This document shows, piece after piece, positions 12,287-25,400 of a stretch of 64,000 bases of DNA (within the stretch, counting starts at the first letter, position 1; each line of letters begins with the position of its first letter). Source of the stretch: Molanna angustata. Its lineage: Eukaryota; Arthropoda; Insecta; Trichoptera; Molannidae. The stretch lies in the NCBI GenBank assembly GCA_963576475.1, contig OY754964.1, positions 6,500,149-6,564,148 of the forward strand, written 5' to 3'. The translations under genes were made by a program, and so were the position numbers. The notes under the pieces were generated by a model, which worked only from the letters and a program-made list of their open reading frames with translations, made no database searches and was not told the DNA's origin.

Positions 12287-12454
12287 TGGGGGCATTGTAT
12301 GCATATTAACCAAGGTCTTTTAAAATCTGTTCAAATCTAAGAAAATTCCTAATTATTTTTTTAAGTAGATACATAAAATTTACTATTCCAATACAATTCA
12401 AATAACTAACTACAAGGATTATTTGTACAATCTATTTAAATTAAGAAAAAAGGC

Positions 12455-12553
12455 AAACCGATTCCGTTCACCTATAGCACAAGCATTTATGCTTAGTTTA
12501 GGGAATGTATTATGTACTTGTTACAAGGACATATTCATTATTCCAAAAATAAT
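12455..12553 (+). repeat. SINE family B, 3' portion only
   Basis: Starts at 'aaccgattccgttcacctat' and continues through 'gcacaagcatttatgct' to an A-rich end; the tRNA-like head is absent, as in a 5'-truncated copy. Confidence 0.8.
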
Positions 12554-13330
12554 ACACAGATAAAAAACAATTTTATAAAATGACAATGTGGGAAGAAAAA
12601 GAAAAGAAATTGAAATAGATTGTAAAAATTAGATATTTGTGAATATTTTATTATTAGCACATAACCTGACTCGTGAAAATCTACTACTGTTACTGTTTAT
12701 AGGAAATGCCAAATAAACTCTAAAGAGAGGAGTTTGTAATGGATTCATACTTTAATGTTGTAAATAAACTTTAGATGAAGGGGAAGTTATTCTCTGAAGC
12801 TTGTCAATTTGGAAATGTTTTATATTATGGCTCACAAAGAAACTACATTTTTACTAAACTACGTTTTTCATCCTGGTTGTCGATGTTCCAAGTGAATGGA
12901 ATATGTAAAAAAAAATAAAACAAATCATATGATCGCAGAGTAGCCATAGCAATTCTAAACTAGTATTGCCTGAGAACAGACTATGTCTAGCGAGGCAGTA
13001 AAATTTCCAAATGAATGGAAAAAAAAACAAAATAAAAATAATTGTTAAATTGTAATTAGGTATAAACTAAATTGTATTTTGTTCCTTTGTAATATTTATA
13101 CTGTTGGAAATATATTATTCATTCATTAATTTAATTATCTACACAGAAAATATTTCACCACATTTAAATTTGCATAGGTACATCAAGAACATATTATTGA
13201 CACATGATTTTAAAGAGACATTTCATGAATATGATTTTGAGTTATTGATTGATTCCTCAATTAAAATATTCATAAGAAATAATGGTTGTCTCATAAAATA
13301 GTAGCGTCAATTCATTGAAATATGTTTAGT

Positions 13331-13525
13331 TCAAATCATGACTCCTATTATTTCCAAATTTCAAATCATGATTATCAAATTTTTTCCAAATTTCAAATCA
13401 TGATTTTTAAATTTTTTATAAATTTCAAATCATGACTTTCAAATTTCAAATCATGATTTTCAAATGGTTTCCAAATTTCAAATCATGGTTTTCAAATTTT
13501 TTCAAAATTTCAAATCACGATTTTG
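13331..13525. repeat. 32-bp tandem repeat, about six copies
   Basis: The core 'tttcaaatcatgattttcaa' recurs with starts of 'tcaaatca' at 13331, 13361, 13393, 13425, 13446, 13478 and 13510. Spacing is 30, 32, 32, 21, 32 and 32 bp, so one unit lost 11 bp. There are no unique spacers. Confidence 0.88.
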
Positions 13526-15754
13526 TGCATCAAGATCAAACTAACGATTTATTTTTAACTGATATATACCTACCCAATTTAGTCTTATGAAAAATCAATT
13601 TTCCCAGAAGTCAACATTTTTCACAAAACTATATTTTACATAAATACATCTTTACACTGTGTAAATGTTCTAAATATACAAGCCTTCAAGAAAAAACATA
13701 GCCTAAAACTACAAGTGTATACTAATGAAAAGTAGTGTGTGCATGTTTGAAGAAAGTGCAAATCGCATGTACGTCACTCGCATAGAAAAATATCAGACAT
13801 ATAATGTTACATCTCAATAACTTCATATAATGTCATCTATTTTAATTTTCGCATAAATAATACAAGGCACAGAAATCAAAATAATCAAACTAACAGCAGA
13901 GATATACAATAGGTAGGTACATGATAAAAAAAAAACATTAGCAGCAAAATATATATAAAAATACTCTGGCGACATTGTACGTTTATAGAAAAAATACTGA
14001 ATATACAGTTTGTTGAATATCATTATTATATAAAGCAGTCCCATGAGAAGGATGGAAGAATGTTTATAATTGAAGAGTTTTATTAATTTATATTATAATT
14101 ACGAGAATTATTTATTATAATATTTACGCTATGCATCAATTCCAAAATATTACAAACTGTTATTCTAATGTATGAAAATATTTTGCTCTTCTTCCATTAG
14201 TAGATAATATGTAATAATAAACACTATAAATTTAAATATGTTATAATGCATATGGCAACAGATAGATAAAAATTTGGATATATAAAAGTGTACATGGATA
14301 ATATATAGAAAAAATATGTCATAATATATTATGTATAATACACAAAAATTATAGACCTCCATCAGAGCGGTATAATTTTTAAACAAATTGGATAAATTCA
14401 ACTTATATTATTTAAACTAAACTTTTCAGACAGCATCAGCAAAAAATACCATTGCTTAAGTATTTATATTAATGATTTTGCAGGGATATTACATTACATA
14501 TTGCATTTTCAGAGATGATTTAATTTTTGATAGCTAATATGCATATTTAACTCCAGTTAAATTTATTTAAAAAAGTCTTAATATTATTTCACAAATGATT
14601 ACTTTTGATAATGGAAAATCCACTCTATTAAAAGTGATCCTAGATATATTACAATAACACAACAAAAATAACACGAAATACTGAAACATTGCTAAGTCAG
14701 GTAAAGTAGTAAATTTATTACAACTACCATTGGCGATGCTGAATGATATTAAGAAATATATTCTTAGTTTGGTATTTACCGATCGAAATTCATATATTTT
14801 TTGTATGCATTATTAAAAAATAAAACAACTTAATTGCATAACGATAACTGGACGGCACCTCAAAAGTGATATGCAATTATATAATTATAAAAACGAAAAC
14901 AATACGTTACAAATCAACTTCATATCTAAAAATCATTTTTAACTTTTACTATCATTGTCAGCTAATTAACAAGAATCCCAAATTTATATTAAAAATTACA
15001 CTTGGTATTAATTGTGCACTAAATACGATTAAAAAAAGATAACAATATGATTTTAATATTGATAGATTATGAGACTGTTGTCCTTTTTTTAAATTTGTTA
15101 AAACAACTTTTTAATCCAAATTATATAACCATATTACATATATATACTTAAGCTATTGAATATTTTCTGTATTATCCCTTGAGTTTTGGCTACACTTTTG
15201 TACATGATAAAAAATCAACTTGTGATGCTACAAATCTATCTTGTCTTATTTTCATTTGTATTTCAAAGTATTGACGGTCTGTATACATTATTCATAAAAG
15301 CAGAAAGATTTTTAAATAAAAGTTATGGAGTGAGAGATAAAATAATACATAATTCAGTTAAAATATACAAATGTTTTTTCATTATTGAATAATTATACAT
15401 TTTTTTATTCATTTAACAAAGCAGATTGATCTACAAACAAATAAAATAGATTGATCTTCAAACTTATGGTTAAATGAAATTAAAATAATTGTAATCACAG
15501 ATATTCATATTCATTGATTTATCGGACATAAATATCATATGCATATCTGAATAGAAAAAAATATATAAAAATAACATCAATAAAACCGATTGTCATCATT
15601 TTAGCAGTAGGTATGTTTCATAAGTTTGAAAAATACTGCTATAAGTTTGTAGGTCTTGTGAATCATAAATTTTGTAAGATTTACAAGACCTATTGCCTAG
15701 AGTTGAAATATCAGCAAGAAAATGGTCAGAACTAAAATGGCAAATATGTAATAA
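13526..15754. other. AT-rich intergenic DNA
   Basis: No supported gene. A short hairpin at about 15650-15692 has arms 'taggtcttgtgaatc' and 'gatttacaagaccta' (one mismatch); it may be chance in such sequence. Confidence 0.4.
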
Positions 15755-16076
15755 TCGTAAACAGAAAAATAACATACATATTCCAAGAAATGAAAACCAT
15801 AATTTGTATAAAACATTTCTGGTTATTTATTTTAATCAGAATTCATGAGTATTTTAAATTATAGGAATAAATAAAAACTATCAATACTTTTTAAAGAAAT
15901 ACTCAGAGTATTTTAAAGAAATACTCAACTATTTCATATGCTGTCTCAATTAATAGATGTGTGGTGACAGAGCGGTTAGCGCGCCAGCAGTTGCGAGTTC
16001 GAATCCTGCCACGAGCAATTTCATTAACCTATAGCCTAGGCATTTATACTTAGTTTAGGAAATGTATGAGGATGTA
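15755..16076 (+). repeat. SINE family B within a longer repeat unit (left part, split by mariner)
   Basis: The SINE head begins near 15961 ('gtggtgacagagcggttagc') with a box B-like 'gcgagttcgaatcc'. Its 3' part resumes after the mariner at 17458-17500. About 200 bp upstream of the head is also collinear, with divergence, with the sequence upstream of the SINE at 35376-35720 ('aggaataaataaaa', 'tttaaagaaatact', 'atatgctgt'). This copy has an internal duplication of 'ttttaaagaaatactca'. Confidence 0.75.
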
Positions 16077-17457
16077 CACCCTTGTGCAAATTAATGTGGA
16101 CAAAGCATATTTTTCATACTGGAATAGGATATGTTTCACGTTTCGTTATGAGAACTCTATAAGCAGCTATTAACGTTACTTTAGTGTTAGTTAGTCGTCA
16201 GTTAACCTCAATCATGCTCGCAGGCAGATTGTTGAAGGAGTATTTTACCAATTTTTGATTGTTTCTAATTTTTGGCTTACGTCTGAGATTTTTTGTCTTT
16301 TCCTTTAATTTTTAGAGACAGTTTAGGTAAACATGGGCAATGGATATTTCAATAGAAGTTCATTCTAAGGTAAATACGCTGTCTATACATACTGAAAAGA
16401 CTCAAAGGCAGTTTGCAGAAGAGTGTGGCATTTCTAAAAGTGCAGTTAACAAAATGATCAAACTCCATAGAGAAACTGACTCAATTTTACCTTGGAGAGA
16501 GGGAAAATGTGGCCGAAAAAAAAAACTCACAAAGAAAGAAGATTGGTTATGGTTAAGAAAAAGTAAAATAAACCCCACAAAGACCAACAACGACTTACAG
16601 AAAGAGCTGGCTGTCACTGGAACAAGTATACATGCCTCGACAGTACGGCGTCGTCTTCTAGAAGTTGGAAAAAATCTCGAATACCCTTAAAGAAACAATT
16701 CTTGACTGGTGTTAGGAAGAAGAAAAGGGTGGCTTGGGCATAGAAATATAAAGGGTGGACCCAAGATGACTGGAAAAAGGTATTGTTTTCAGACGAAAGT
16801 TATTTTTTTGTCCAGGGCATGCGTCATCAGTTTGTTCATCGGTCCGATAGTGAATCACTTTCGCCAGCTCATATTCAGCAGTCTGTCAAACATCCCGAGA
16901 AGCAAATATTTTGGGGCTGTTTCTCTTTTAATGGTACAGGATCATTAGTACCCATAACAGGGATGACAAATAGCGAAAAAATATATAATGTTTTGCAAGA
17001 TAGAATGGTCCCTGAGCTATCAAAAATAAATTTAGAAAAATCAATTATCCAGCAAAACCTGGCACCTTGCCATTCATCAAAGAATGTCAAAAAATTCTTC
17101 ACAGACAATGGGATAAACGTTTTGGATTGGCCTGGCAACTTACCAGACCTCAAACCAACTGAGGAATTGTGGTCTATCTGTAATAGAAGGCTCAGAAAAG
17201 TCAGAAAGATGGACTGTACAACAAAAAGCAAGTTGATTTAAGCTATGATTGAAGTGTGGTAAGGGGAACCAAAAATCCAAAACAATAGCAAATCGCTGGT
17301 AGAACAATGCCAAAATGCATTGAGTTGGTGCTTTAAGCCTAGGGTGGACATATCAAATATGATTTTATTTTATTTTGTATATGATTTAATTTTTTGTAAG
17401 AAGAAAACACATTTTTAAGAAAAATTAGTCTTGTCCACATTAATTTGCACAAGGGTG
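16077..17457 (+). mobile_element. Tc1/mariner transposon nested in a SINE
   Basis: The ends are perfect 27-bp inverted repeats (16077-16103 and 17431-17457), beginning 'cacccttgtgcaaattaatg' and flanked on both sides by TA (16075-16076, 17458-17459). Total length is 1381 bp, normal for the superfamily. The flanking SINE reads through when the element is removed, giving the order of insertion. The transposase inside is broken. Confidence 0.95.
16340..17241 (+). pseudogene. Tc1-type transposase, DD34E, inactivated
   Basis: The N-terminal frame (16340-16690, 116 codons) is the paired helix-turn-helix region ('FAEECGISKSAVNKMI', then 'TVRRRLLE'). A frameshift and in-frame stops follow between 16690 and 16783. 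The second frame (16783-17241, 152 codons) holds the catalytic domain: first Asp in 'FSDES', third catalytic residue in 'LPDLKPTEELWS'. The second catalytic position reads 'IIQQNLAPCH', with Asn where active members have Asp. The gap of 34 residues to the Glu fits DD34E. So two independent defects exist, while the inverted repeats remain perfect and could still be mobilised in trans. Confidence 0.92.
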
Positions 17458-17752
17458 TACATGAACTTGATACAAGGACATATTCATTTTTTTTTTAAAT
17501 TTACTGTAGTAGGTAATATTTTCCATGACTATAATAAGGGAAATGAAGGAATGAATCTTAAACAAAATTTTAGCAACTTCGATCTAAACAACATATCATT
17601 TCATTATGTTGTTTTCATAAAATAACACAAATTTAGAAATCAATCTAAATTATCACATATTATTGAGGAACAAGCACTTAATGCTTTAAACTAAATTTGA
17701 CTAGTGTATTATTTGTATAAATGTACTAGGTAATGTATAACACAATTATATA

Positions 17753-18479
17753 CAGTAGAATCCGTCTATTACGACTTTATTTATAACGGCTAACCATTTT
17801 TAGTTACGTAACTGCAAACATATCCATATAGTAAGATTCCGGTTCAAGAGACCAATTTCTTTTTGCGACCTAATTTTATAATAAAATGTACGGTTAAAAC
17901 GACGCACAAGTTATTGTTTACATACCTAAGCGCAAACAATACCCCACAGCCCTGCATCTCCATTTCCGTGCCACGTGGATTGGCACGCATAAGTCAGTCA
18001 TTATTTTTCAACTATCGAAAAGGTTAAGAACTCATTACGAGTGCTGAAATGAAATAAGTATTTTTCAACTGAAGTAAAAAAGCAATATTATGCTGTTTAG
18101 AAGCTGGTGAATCAAAACATAACCCTTGCATAGGAAGTTGGTGTGAATCATTCTACAATATCCACCATAAAGAAAAACTAACGTAAAATAGAACCCCCGT
18201 TGAATGCCAATATTGAGTGAGGGCATTCACTCAAGAACAAGTAGATCAAGCACTATTACAGTAGTAATTTTAATATGTACATACATATGTAACAGTTATA
18301 TATTCATAAAAATTAATCTATAGTACTTACAGTATATTATTTAATAAGAAGTACAGTAATATATGCAATAAAACATGTAAACAAAAACAAGCAAATTATC
18401 CAGTCGTTTTATGCGTCGTCCAGTTAGTATGACAAAATGTCGCCGGTCCCTTGATGGTCATTCTATCCGAATTCTACTG
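17753..18479 (+). mobile_element. Degenerate pogo/Tigger-like DNA transposon
   Basis: Ends are inverted ('cagtagaatccg' at 17753 and 'cgaattctactg' ending 18479) and flanked by TA, as for pogo/Tigger. Near 18100-18180 the + strand reads, across a frameshift, as the CENP-B-like helix-turn-helix ('LEAGES', then residues resembling 'VNHSTIS'). The DDE domain is missing, so this is an internally deleted, inactive copy. The sequence contains several CG-rich patches unlike its surroundings. Confidence 0.8.
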
Positions 18480-18481
18480 TA

Positions 18482-19176
18482 CAAAAGATATTTTTTAATC
18501 TCCCTTTTGAAACAATACGTTAAAAATATTAATACTAATAAAAATTTGTCATTTTTACAGTAAAACAAATTGTCTCCATTAGGAGATGGAATGAATTTTT
18601 AGCATTATTTTGTGACTAGACATAAGAGCATTCTGTATTGTCTTTGAGCGTTTAAGATACAATTAATTGTAACACCAAAGGTTCCCTCGATTACAAAAAT
18701 TAAGAAAAATCATTTAATTTTCTACAGGAACCATCGGTGAATACTTTGCATTTGTTTTGTTAAATAATCTAATTTGATTAAAATAAACATGTATAATATT
18801 ATGTAGGTAATGATCACACATTTTGACTAAACACCTACAGTGAAAATAATATGGGTTTATTTTTTTATCTATCCTAAACATATTAATTCTAAAAAGTATT
18901 TTTCATATCAATAATTAGTACTTTGACAAAACGTTGTTGATATTTTTGAATTAGGAAAATATTCAATGATACAAAATAAAAATAAACATCAAAATATTAA
19001 TTTGATACATTATGTTTTCCTAGGATAATAAAATCTTGTACTGGACAAACACCAGATATTTTCATGTGGAATCACGATCTGAAAAGCAGCACAGTTTTGA
19101 GGGAATACCTATATATAATAGCCAATCATAGACTGGAATTCTATTACCTTATAGCAATAGTATTATCTCTTTTATA
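18482..19176. other. AT-rich intergenic DNA
   Basis: No gene or repeat recognised. Confidence 0.4.
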
Positions 19177-19913
19177 GCCCGTTTAGATACTCGCCGAATA
19201 CAGGCGAATACGAGTATGTAAACGGCTTATTCGTGTGTATTCGCTATTCACCACGAATATTCGTACATTCTCCGTTCGGTGTCTGTTTTTTGACACGAAT
19301 CAAAGAATTATTCGTCTGTATTCGTGCGGGGTGTTTACATACTCGCCATTGTTCAGTTAAATCTTGAACTTTGACTTGAGCGGTCATTCAAATTGTTTAT
19401 TTTTTTGGTGAAGTGTACCAGGGAGAACCCGTGATATGGGATCAAAAACATCGTTTACATAAGGATAAAAGAGTTAAAATATGCATCGAAAAAAATATTA
19501 TGTATCAATAATCAAGTCATTGTTATGACACGAACATATACAAAAACCAATGGCTATATCAATACTCTAAACACTGATGAATGGATACCAAAGACATTTT
19601 CAATCACAACCCGGGAACTTGATAACTTTTTTCTGAATTTATGTTTAATTGAGTTAGGGTCTTGATTTCCTGGATATGGTTTCATCAAATTATTGCTTAA
19701 TGCAAAGGATCCATCGTCGTATTTTCATCTCTTTTTCTTTTGTGAGTTGATACACAATAAATAGTCATAAAGCTGTAGCAGTGAGTCGCACGTCATCCAT
19801 GTTTGAAAGATTGATGTACATTGAATATAGACGAGTATGTAAACGGGTATATTCGTGGTCATATTCGGACGCGAATTATTCGACTAATTATTCGGCGAGT
19901 ATCTAAACGAGGC
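19177..19913 (-). mobile_element. PIF/Harbinger-type transposon relic
   Basis: The two ends are about 24-bp inverted repeats sharing 'cgtttagatactcgccgaat'. Subterminal copies of 'gagtatgtaaacgg' occur at both sides, giving a typical layered TIR structure. The interior on the minus strand still encodes a piece of the Harbinger nuclease (19554-19715). Flanking trinucleotides are 'ata' and 'att', so a TWA target duplication is not clean. Total length of 737 bp is far short of an autonomous element. Confidence 0.82.
19554..19715 (-). pseudogene. C-terminal piece of a Harbinger DDE nuclease
   Basis: Fifty-three in-frame codons and a stop. 'FALSNNLMKPYPGNQDP', then 'FRKKLSSSRVVIENVFG' matches the end of the DDE_4-type nuclease, where the Glu of 'EN.FG' is the third catalytic residue. 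The first two catalytic Asp regions are not found, so the gene is a remnant. Confidence 0.8.
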
Positions 19914-21611
19914 ATTAGAAATACAATGGAATATTTTTATACTACATATTTAGAACAGAATGCATTTCCCAAAAATGACAGAATTGTAACAATAAAATAA
20001 CATTTCTCAAAATATATTCACTGATAATTAGTAGACGTTTGTCATGACAATATAAATAATTTGAATGGCATTGTACCAAAGAGTAATAATTTCTCATTAT
20101 TATTAATATAAAATTGTAAGTAAGGAATATTACTTGGTGTTAGGCCAGTTTTAGGTTGAGAAAACATGAATGTATAGAGAAATAAAAAGTGAATTATGTA
20201 AATTTATTAATTTAGTTTATATGCTATTTATGTATGTGAATTTATTTATCTATATATTATAATATGTATGTCTAAAGTATTGTAATACACTGCAGCTTAT
20301 TTGATATTAATAAAAAATATAAATAAAATTGAAAAAAGCATAGGTTGATTATTAATTGTAAGTACATATTTAAATATATTTCTGTAAGTATATATTATAT
20401 GTAATCTCCGAGAGATCACTACACCTTGTAGCCAGGTTTAGAAGATTTTTGTATGACTAAGATCTATATTAGATGATTGAATGAAATATAAAAAAAGCAG
20501 AATGATTTTCTTAATATCCATATATGTCTTATTAATACACCTTTATGATATAAGTTTAAAGGTACTTTTTATATAAGCGCATGAATGATTTATTTATAAA
20601 ATATTTGAATATGATTGAGAAATCATTTCTTTGTTAATCATTACTTTGTTACATACTTCAAACATCAATGTGAAATAAGATAAGGTATAATAATTTGAAA
20701 ATGAAACACAGATATGAATGAGCCCCAAAACAACTTAGTAAGTTGTAAGTGAGGCTTGGCTTAGCCACTATAGTATTTTGGCAACTACCAACAAATACAT
20801 AGGTAATTCTTAATAACATTTGTTTTTTTGTTATATTTTCTATAAGAGGCTTCTATTGTTAATTAGCTGCTCTGAAGATTAGATTTGTTCGGACCAGTTT
20901 TATACCTTCATGGTTTGAACTGTGTTCTTCATAATATATTGAAAGTATCACCACAACTTTATGTTTGCTACAAGCGTATTTGTTTGATATTCATTAATTT
21001 AGCTGTAGCGAATCATAAATTTAAATACAAACTGTACATATAGAGAAAATGTCACAAATGAATAGTTTATATACATTGAGATGACAACTTGAAATGTATC
21101 TATTTTTGTCATTTGTAGATAATAAGTTAGGATTTATATAATCCCATGTATTATCAAACATCATAAGATAGAATTAGGAATTTTAATAAAAAAACATTAA
21201 GTATTAGTATAGATCTTGGTATAGATGCTATACAAAGAAAAAAACAATTATGTTATTCATCGTGTGAAGAGCTTATAAAATAAATAAATTGTGGAATATG
21301 ACTATGTATATCTAAAAATATTAAATATTTTACTTGAGTATTTATTTTGCTATGAAAAGATATTTTATTATTGGACAGTGCAACACTGAGTTGCAAGAAT
21401 TTTTTAAGAAACTAATTACTTTTGATGATGCTGGCAAATCCTGAATTACAGCTGAGTTTTTCTATACCAAAATTGAATTACATATTATGAATGGTATAAA
21501 CATTTTGCTTAGTGATTATTGTTATGTTCATATATAGTTTTGATGTTGATGCAGATTATCTAACACATTGTCTACTATTAATGTTGTTCTGAAAATGTAC
21601 TAAATTAACAA
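19914..21611. other. AT-rich intergenic DNA
   Basis: No supported gene. Around 20410-20500 ('gagatcactacaccttgtag') base composition rises slightly and could be an old repeat; I could not classify it. Confidence 0.35.
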
Positions 21612-21796
21612 AGATGGGTGGTAGCAGAGAGGTTAGCGCGCTGGGTTTGTAATCCTGTGGTCGCGAGTTCAAATCCTGCCACAACCGATTTCGTTCACCT
21701 ATAGCACAAGCATTTACGCTTAATTTAGGTAATGTAGGAGGATGTAAATGTATATACTTTATAAACGACATATTCATTCTTTTAAAAAATAAAATG
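21612..21796 (+). repeat. tRNA-derived SINE, family B, full-length copy
   Basis: Best-preserved copy in the window: head 'gtagcagagaggttagcgcg', box B 'gcgagttcaaatcc', body 'cgatttcgttcacctatagc' and 'acaagcatttacgc', and a terminal 'cattcttttaaaaaataaaa'. The anticodon-loop region reads 'tttgtaatcc'. Confidence 0.9.
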
Positions 21797-22341
21797 TTAT
21801 ACACTTAAATATTAATTTAAAAACTTTTAATTATAAAAACAAATTATTAAAACATAAACGAATGATATAATTATTATGAATGCATAATTATTGTAAACTT
21901 TGTACTAGTGTGTAAATTGATTGCACATTATCCGGGTTTTTGTGAATTTACATCCATTTTTTGTCCCTATGAATTATATTAATCAAAGAATACCTTAATG
22001 GGTGAGTGAAAGATTACTTTGATAAAATGTAAAAAAAAAATATTAAAAAATTGAGAATAAATAAGTGTACTCAGGTAGTTAAGCAGCCATTTTGAAAGAA
22101 AGAATGTAAGAAAAACAACTGACAAGAAAATATGTAAAGCTAAGGAACGGAGAGAGAGGCAGGCAGGCACGAAAACAAGTTATTGTTAAAGTAGGAAATG
22201 CAAGAAGTCAAAATAAGAGAACTTTGCACGAGGAAAATAAATGAATGTTAAAGTTATGAATTTTTGTATGTGTGGCACTTTGTTTTCTATGCCTATACAT
22301 ACATATTGTTTGAATAAAACAATTGTGTTATAATTTTGATG

Positions 22342-22451
22342 TTAGAAGGTCGCTGAGGGACTGGAAGGAGACAGATATCCTGTCTGCATAATATTAGGGA
22401 ATGGACACAACTCTGGGGATTCGTCAGAGTGACCGCCAGCATCGGGTGTTC
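22342..22451 (-). CDS. ZUP1: ZUP1 candidate terminal exon 14
   Basis: Acceptor with a pyrimidine tract ending 'cgccctgtcag'. Two bases complete the Gly codon left open by exon 13, then 35 codons ('TPDAGGHSDESPELCPFP' and on to 'SPSSPSATF') and TAA. GC content and absence of stops stand out from the surrounding AT-rich DNA. Phase fit is exact, but no homologue was available to confirm it, and the intron would be 4061 bp. Confidence 0.5.
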
Positions 22452-25400
22452 CTGACAGGGCGTCAGAAGAAGATATAAAGGTATTTTGAAACAAAATAAA
22501 GTGATAAATTGGTGGTTAGGTATACTAAGCATTATATTTTGGTTACAGATGTCAAAAATAACATACTTTGGTTACAGATGTCAAAAATAATTCTTACATG
22601 TTACTCAAATATTGCAGTCCAAATCCACAAACAATTCATATAGAGAAACTCAAATTAAAAATGAACAAAAAATAGTTCACAAAAAACTAGATAATCGAGA
22701 TAACAGTAGCGTAACTAGGAATTTCATATAATAATTTAATGGTCACAATTTTGAATTTCATATAATAATTTAATGGTCACAATTTTGAAATAATTTTTTT
22801 TCATGATCCAATAAAGTATCTTGTTCAATTTAACTATGATTTTCTAGTATACATACACACACCGATGAATTACCAATTAAATTATTTCATTACAAAATAT
22901 GTATATGGAAAATTACATTATTATTACATTTTCATTATTTATACCTAAAAACTTATCTAAATTTCAACATGAAATATACTCTTTTGACTTTCTAGTTAAG
23001 TAAATTTTTTTATCCATTTAATAAAGTCTACCTACTTTGGTTTTCCCTTAAAAATAATTCGATAATATTATATTTATTTGTAAATTTATATATAACAAAT
23101 TGTTTGAAATACGACATATATAGCTAAACGCTAATTGACAATTTCCTAGTTACGTTACTGCATATAAATAAATTAAACATATTCCTAGAATACAAACCTG
23201 TATGTCACAAGTGGATATTTCAAAATATTAACTGCTATTCAGTAACAAGCTATCACTTCTATAGTATTTTATTTCCCTAAGTAGATTTAATACAACATTG
23301 CAGATTAAGTTTAATGAAATGATACAAAGACCATATGAATGATATTTGAGCACAACCATCAAGAAAAAATAATCATGTAACATCAACTGGCAAAATATAA
23401 TATGCACTTGGAATATTTTAGATTGCTTTTCAGGTGGCTAACTGGTATTAAGTTAAATATTAATTTAAAATGCACCCCATAACAAGTTGCCATATTTTGG
23501 AGATGAATTATAATCATCTCACAAATCCAAAATGAAAATTTACAGTGAAGAAATGTGTCTTCACTGGGAGCTTTGGATCAGGAGTCAGATATCTAAATAT
23601 GCTACAAAGAAGTTTTTGAAGTTCTCTTGACTGCTCTGCATATTCTATTCTAATTAAGCAGAATGAGTAAATTTATAACGAAAATGAATAGACTTTCTTT
23701 TGACTACAATCTTTTATAAATATATTTTATTTAAGGTATTATATTTTTCAATACTTTCAAAGTATTTATTAAAAAAAAAGTTAACACAAATATATATTTT
23801 GACATAAGTTAACATAATAAAATATACACTCATGTCATATAGGTGACTAAATAAAAAAAATACAAATTTTCTATTAACGGTACACTAAAATGAAAGAATA
23901 TGTAATATTTAAACCACAACCTAATGTATTTACTATCCGAGGTCACTTTTTCATAAATATGAACTAGTTATTAATATACGGAATTACTAAAACTAAATAA
24001 CATGAAACATGGCTTAGAAGATGGTTGATAATTTGTCACTAACATAAATTAAATCGAAATACAATTAATTTTAAATAGGTAATTTACACATGTATAAAAA
24101 CAATTTCAACAATGAATTATTTTATAAATTAAGTAGGTAAATATTGAATATGCGTTGTTATATTGTGATATTATCAAATTGAACTTTTGAGCATGACGTA
24201 GCACTAAGTTTCTACGTATCTTTGCGCTGAAAATAGTGAATAAATTACTTAATAGATAGTATCAAAAGAACTTCAGTTTTAATGACACATATTGAAAAAA
24301 AAATATAAATTTGTGTGATGTTTTAAGATATAGGTACCTACTTCTATTTGAAGGTAAATAAATTCAAATTATCATCAAATATTATGGTTATTTAGAATTT
24401 AAAACAAAATATCTATCGATGATATTAATTTTTATTTGATGATTGGAATCCTTTTCTGTTCTTTAAAAGCGTGATAGAAAATTTTGGCTATACAAAAAAA
24501 AAAGTTCACCAATGTATATATTTGCTGAGCCAAGAATAGTATACTACAAAAAGGCATATCTGGTAAGTATGTAGATAACTGAAGAAGTAAAAAAATAAGA
24601 CAATAAGTAAAAGCAGAAAAATATTTGAAAATGAAATAGGTTTAGTTGTTTCCGGTTCGAAGCCCCATTAAAAAAATCACAAACAAATTTATAATTAAAT
24701 CCATAATAAAATGTTAATACAAATAATTAAGAGTTGGTAATTTATTCACATTTTTAGTAACAAACAATTAGTAAATTCAATTAAATTTAACAACAAAACA
24801 CCCTCCTCCGCATGATATTAAATATATTCAATTGAACACATAGGTACTGAGATAAAATAGTGTAAATACATTTATTTATGCACCAGTGTCAATAATAATA
24901 CAATATAGGTTAATTGTGCCAAAATACAAAGATGTGTTTAATATCTAGGAATTATTAGTAGGTAGTGCAGCACTTGAATTTTAAATGAAATAATTGAATT
25001 CACTGGGGTAATAAACATTCTGGAGAAATTCCATGTCACACCGCCGCATGTGTAGTCGGTAAAATCTCTCGGTGAATCTTACCTCGAGTGGCCAAGTCTA
25101 TCCATGATGCGCCGATGACACCACTCATCCGACAGGCCGGTCAATCTTTTCATCTGTCTTGCGGTATACGAACAGATCTCAAAACCTTACTCGCCTGTAA
25201 ATGATTTTTTTAAATATGTTGAAAATACACACTTTTAAGAAATACTTAATATTATACAACAGTTTTGATTAATTTATTGTTCCTCACAGAAAAATGAGTG
25301 AACAAAGACATTAGGAGAAAAATGGTGAGTATGATGAGAAGAAACGAGTAGTTTAAAAATAGCACAAGCATTTATGTTTAGTTTAGGCAATGTATGAGGA

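Noticed and set aside
13331..13525. CRISPR-like array
   Set aside because: Repeats are contiguous 32-bp units without unique spacers, in a eukaryotic context.
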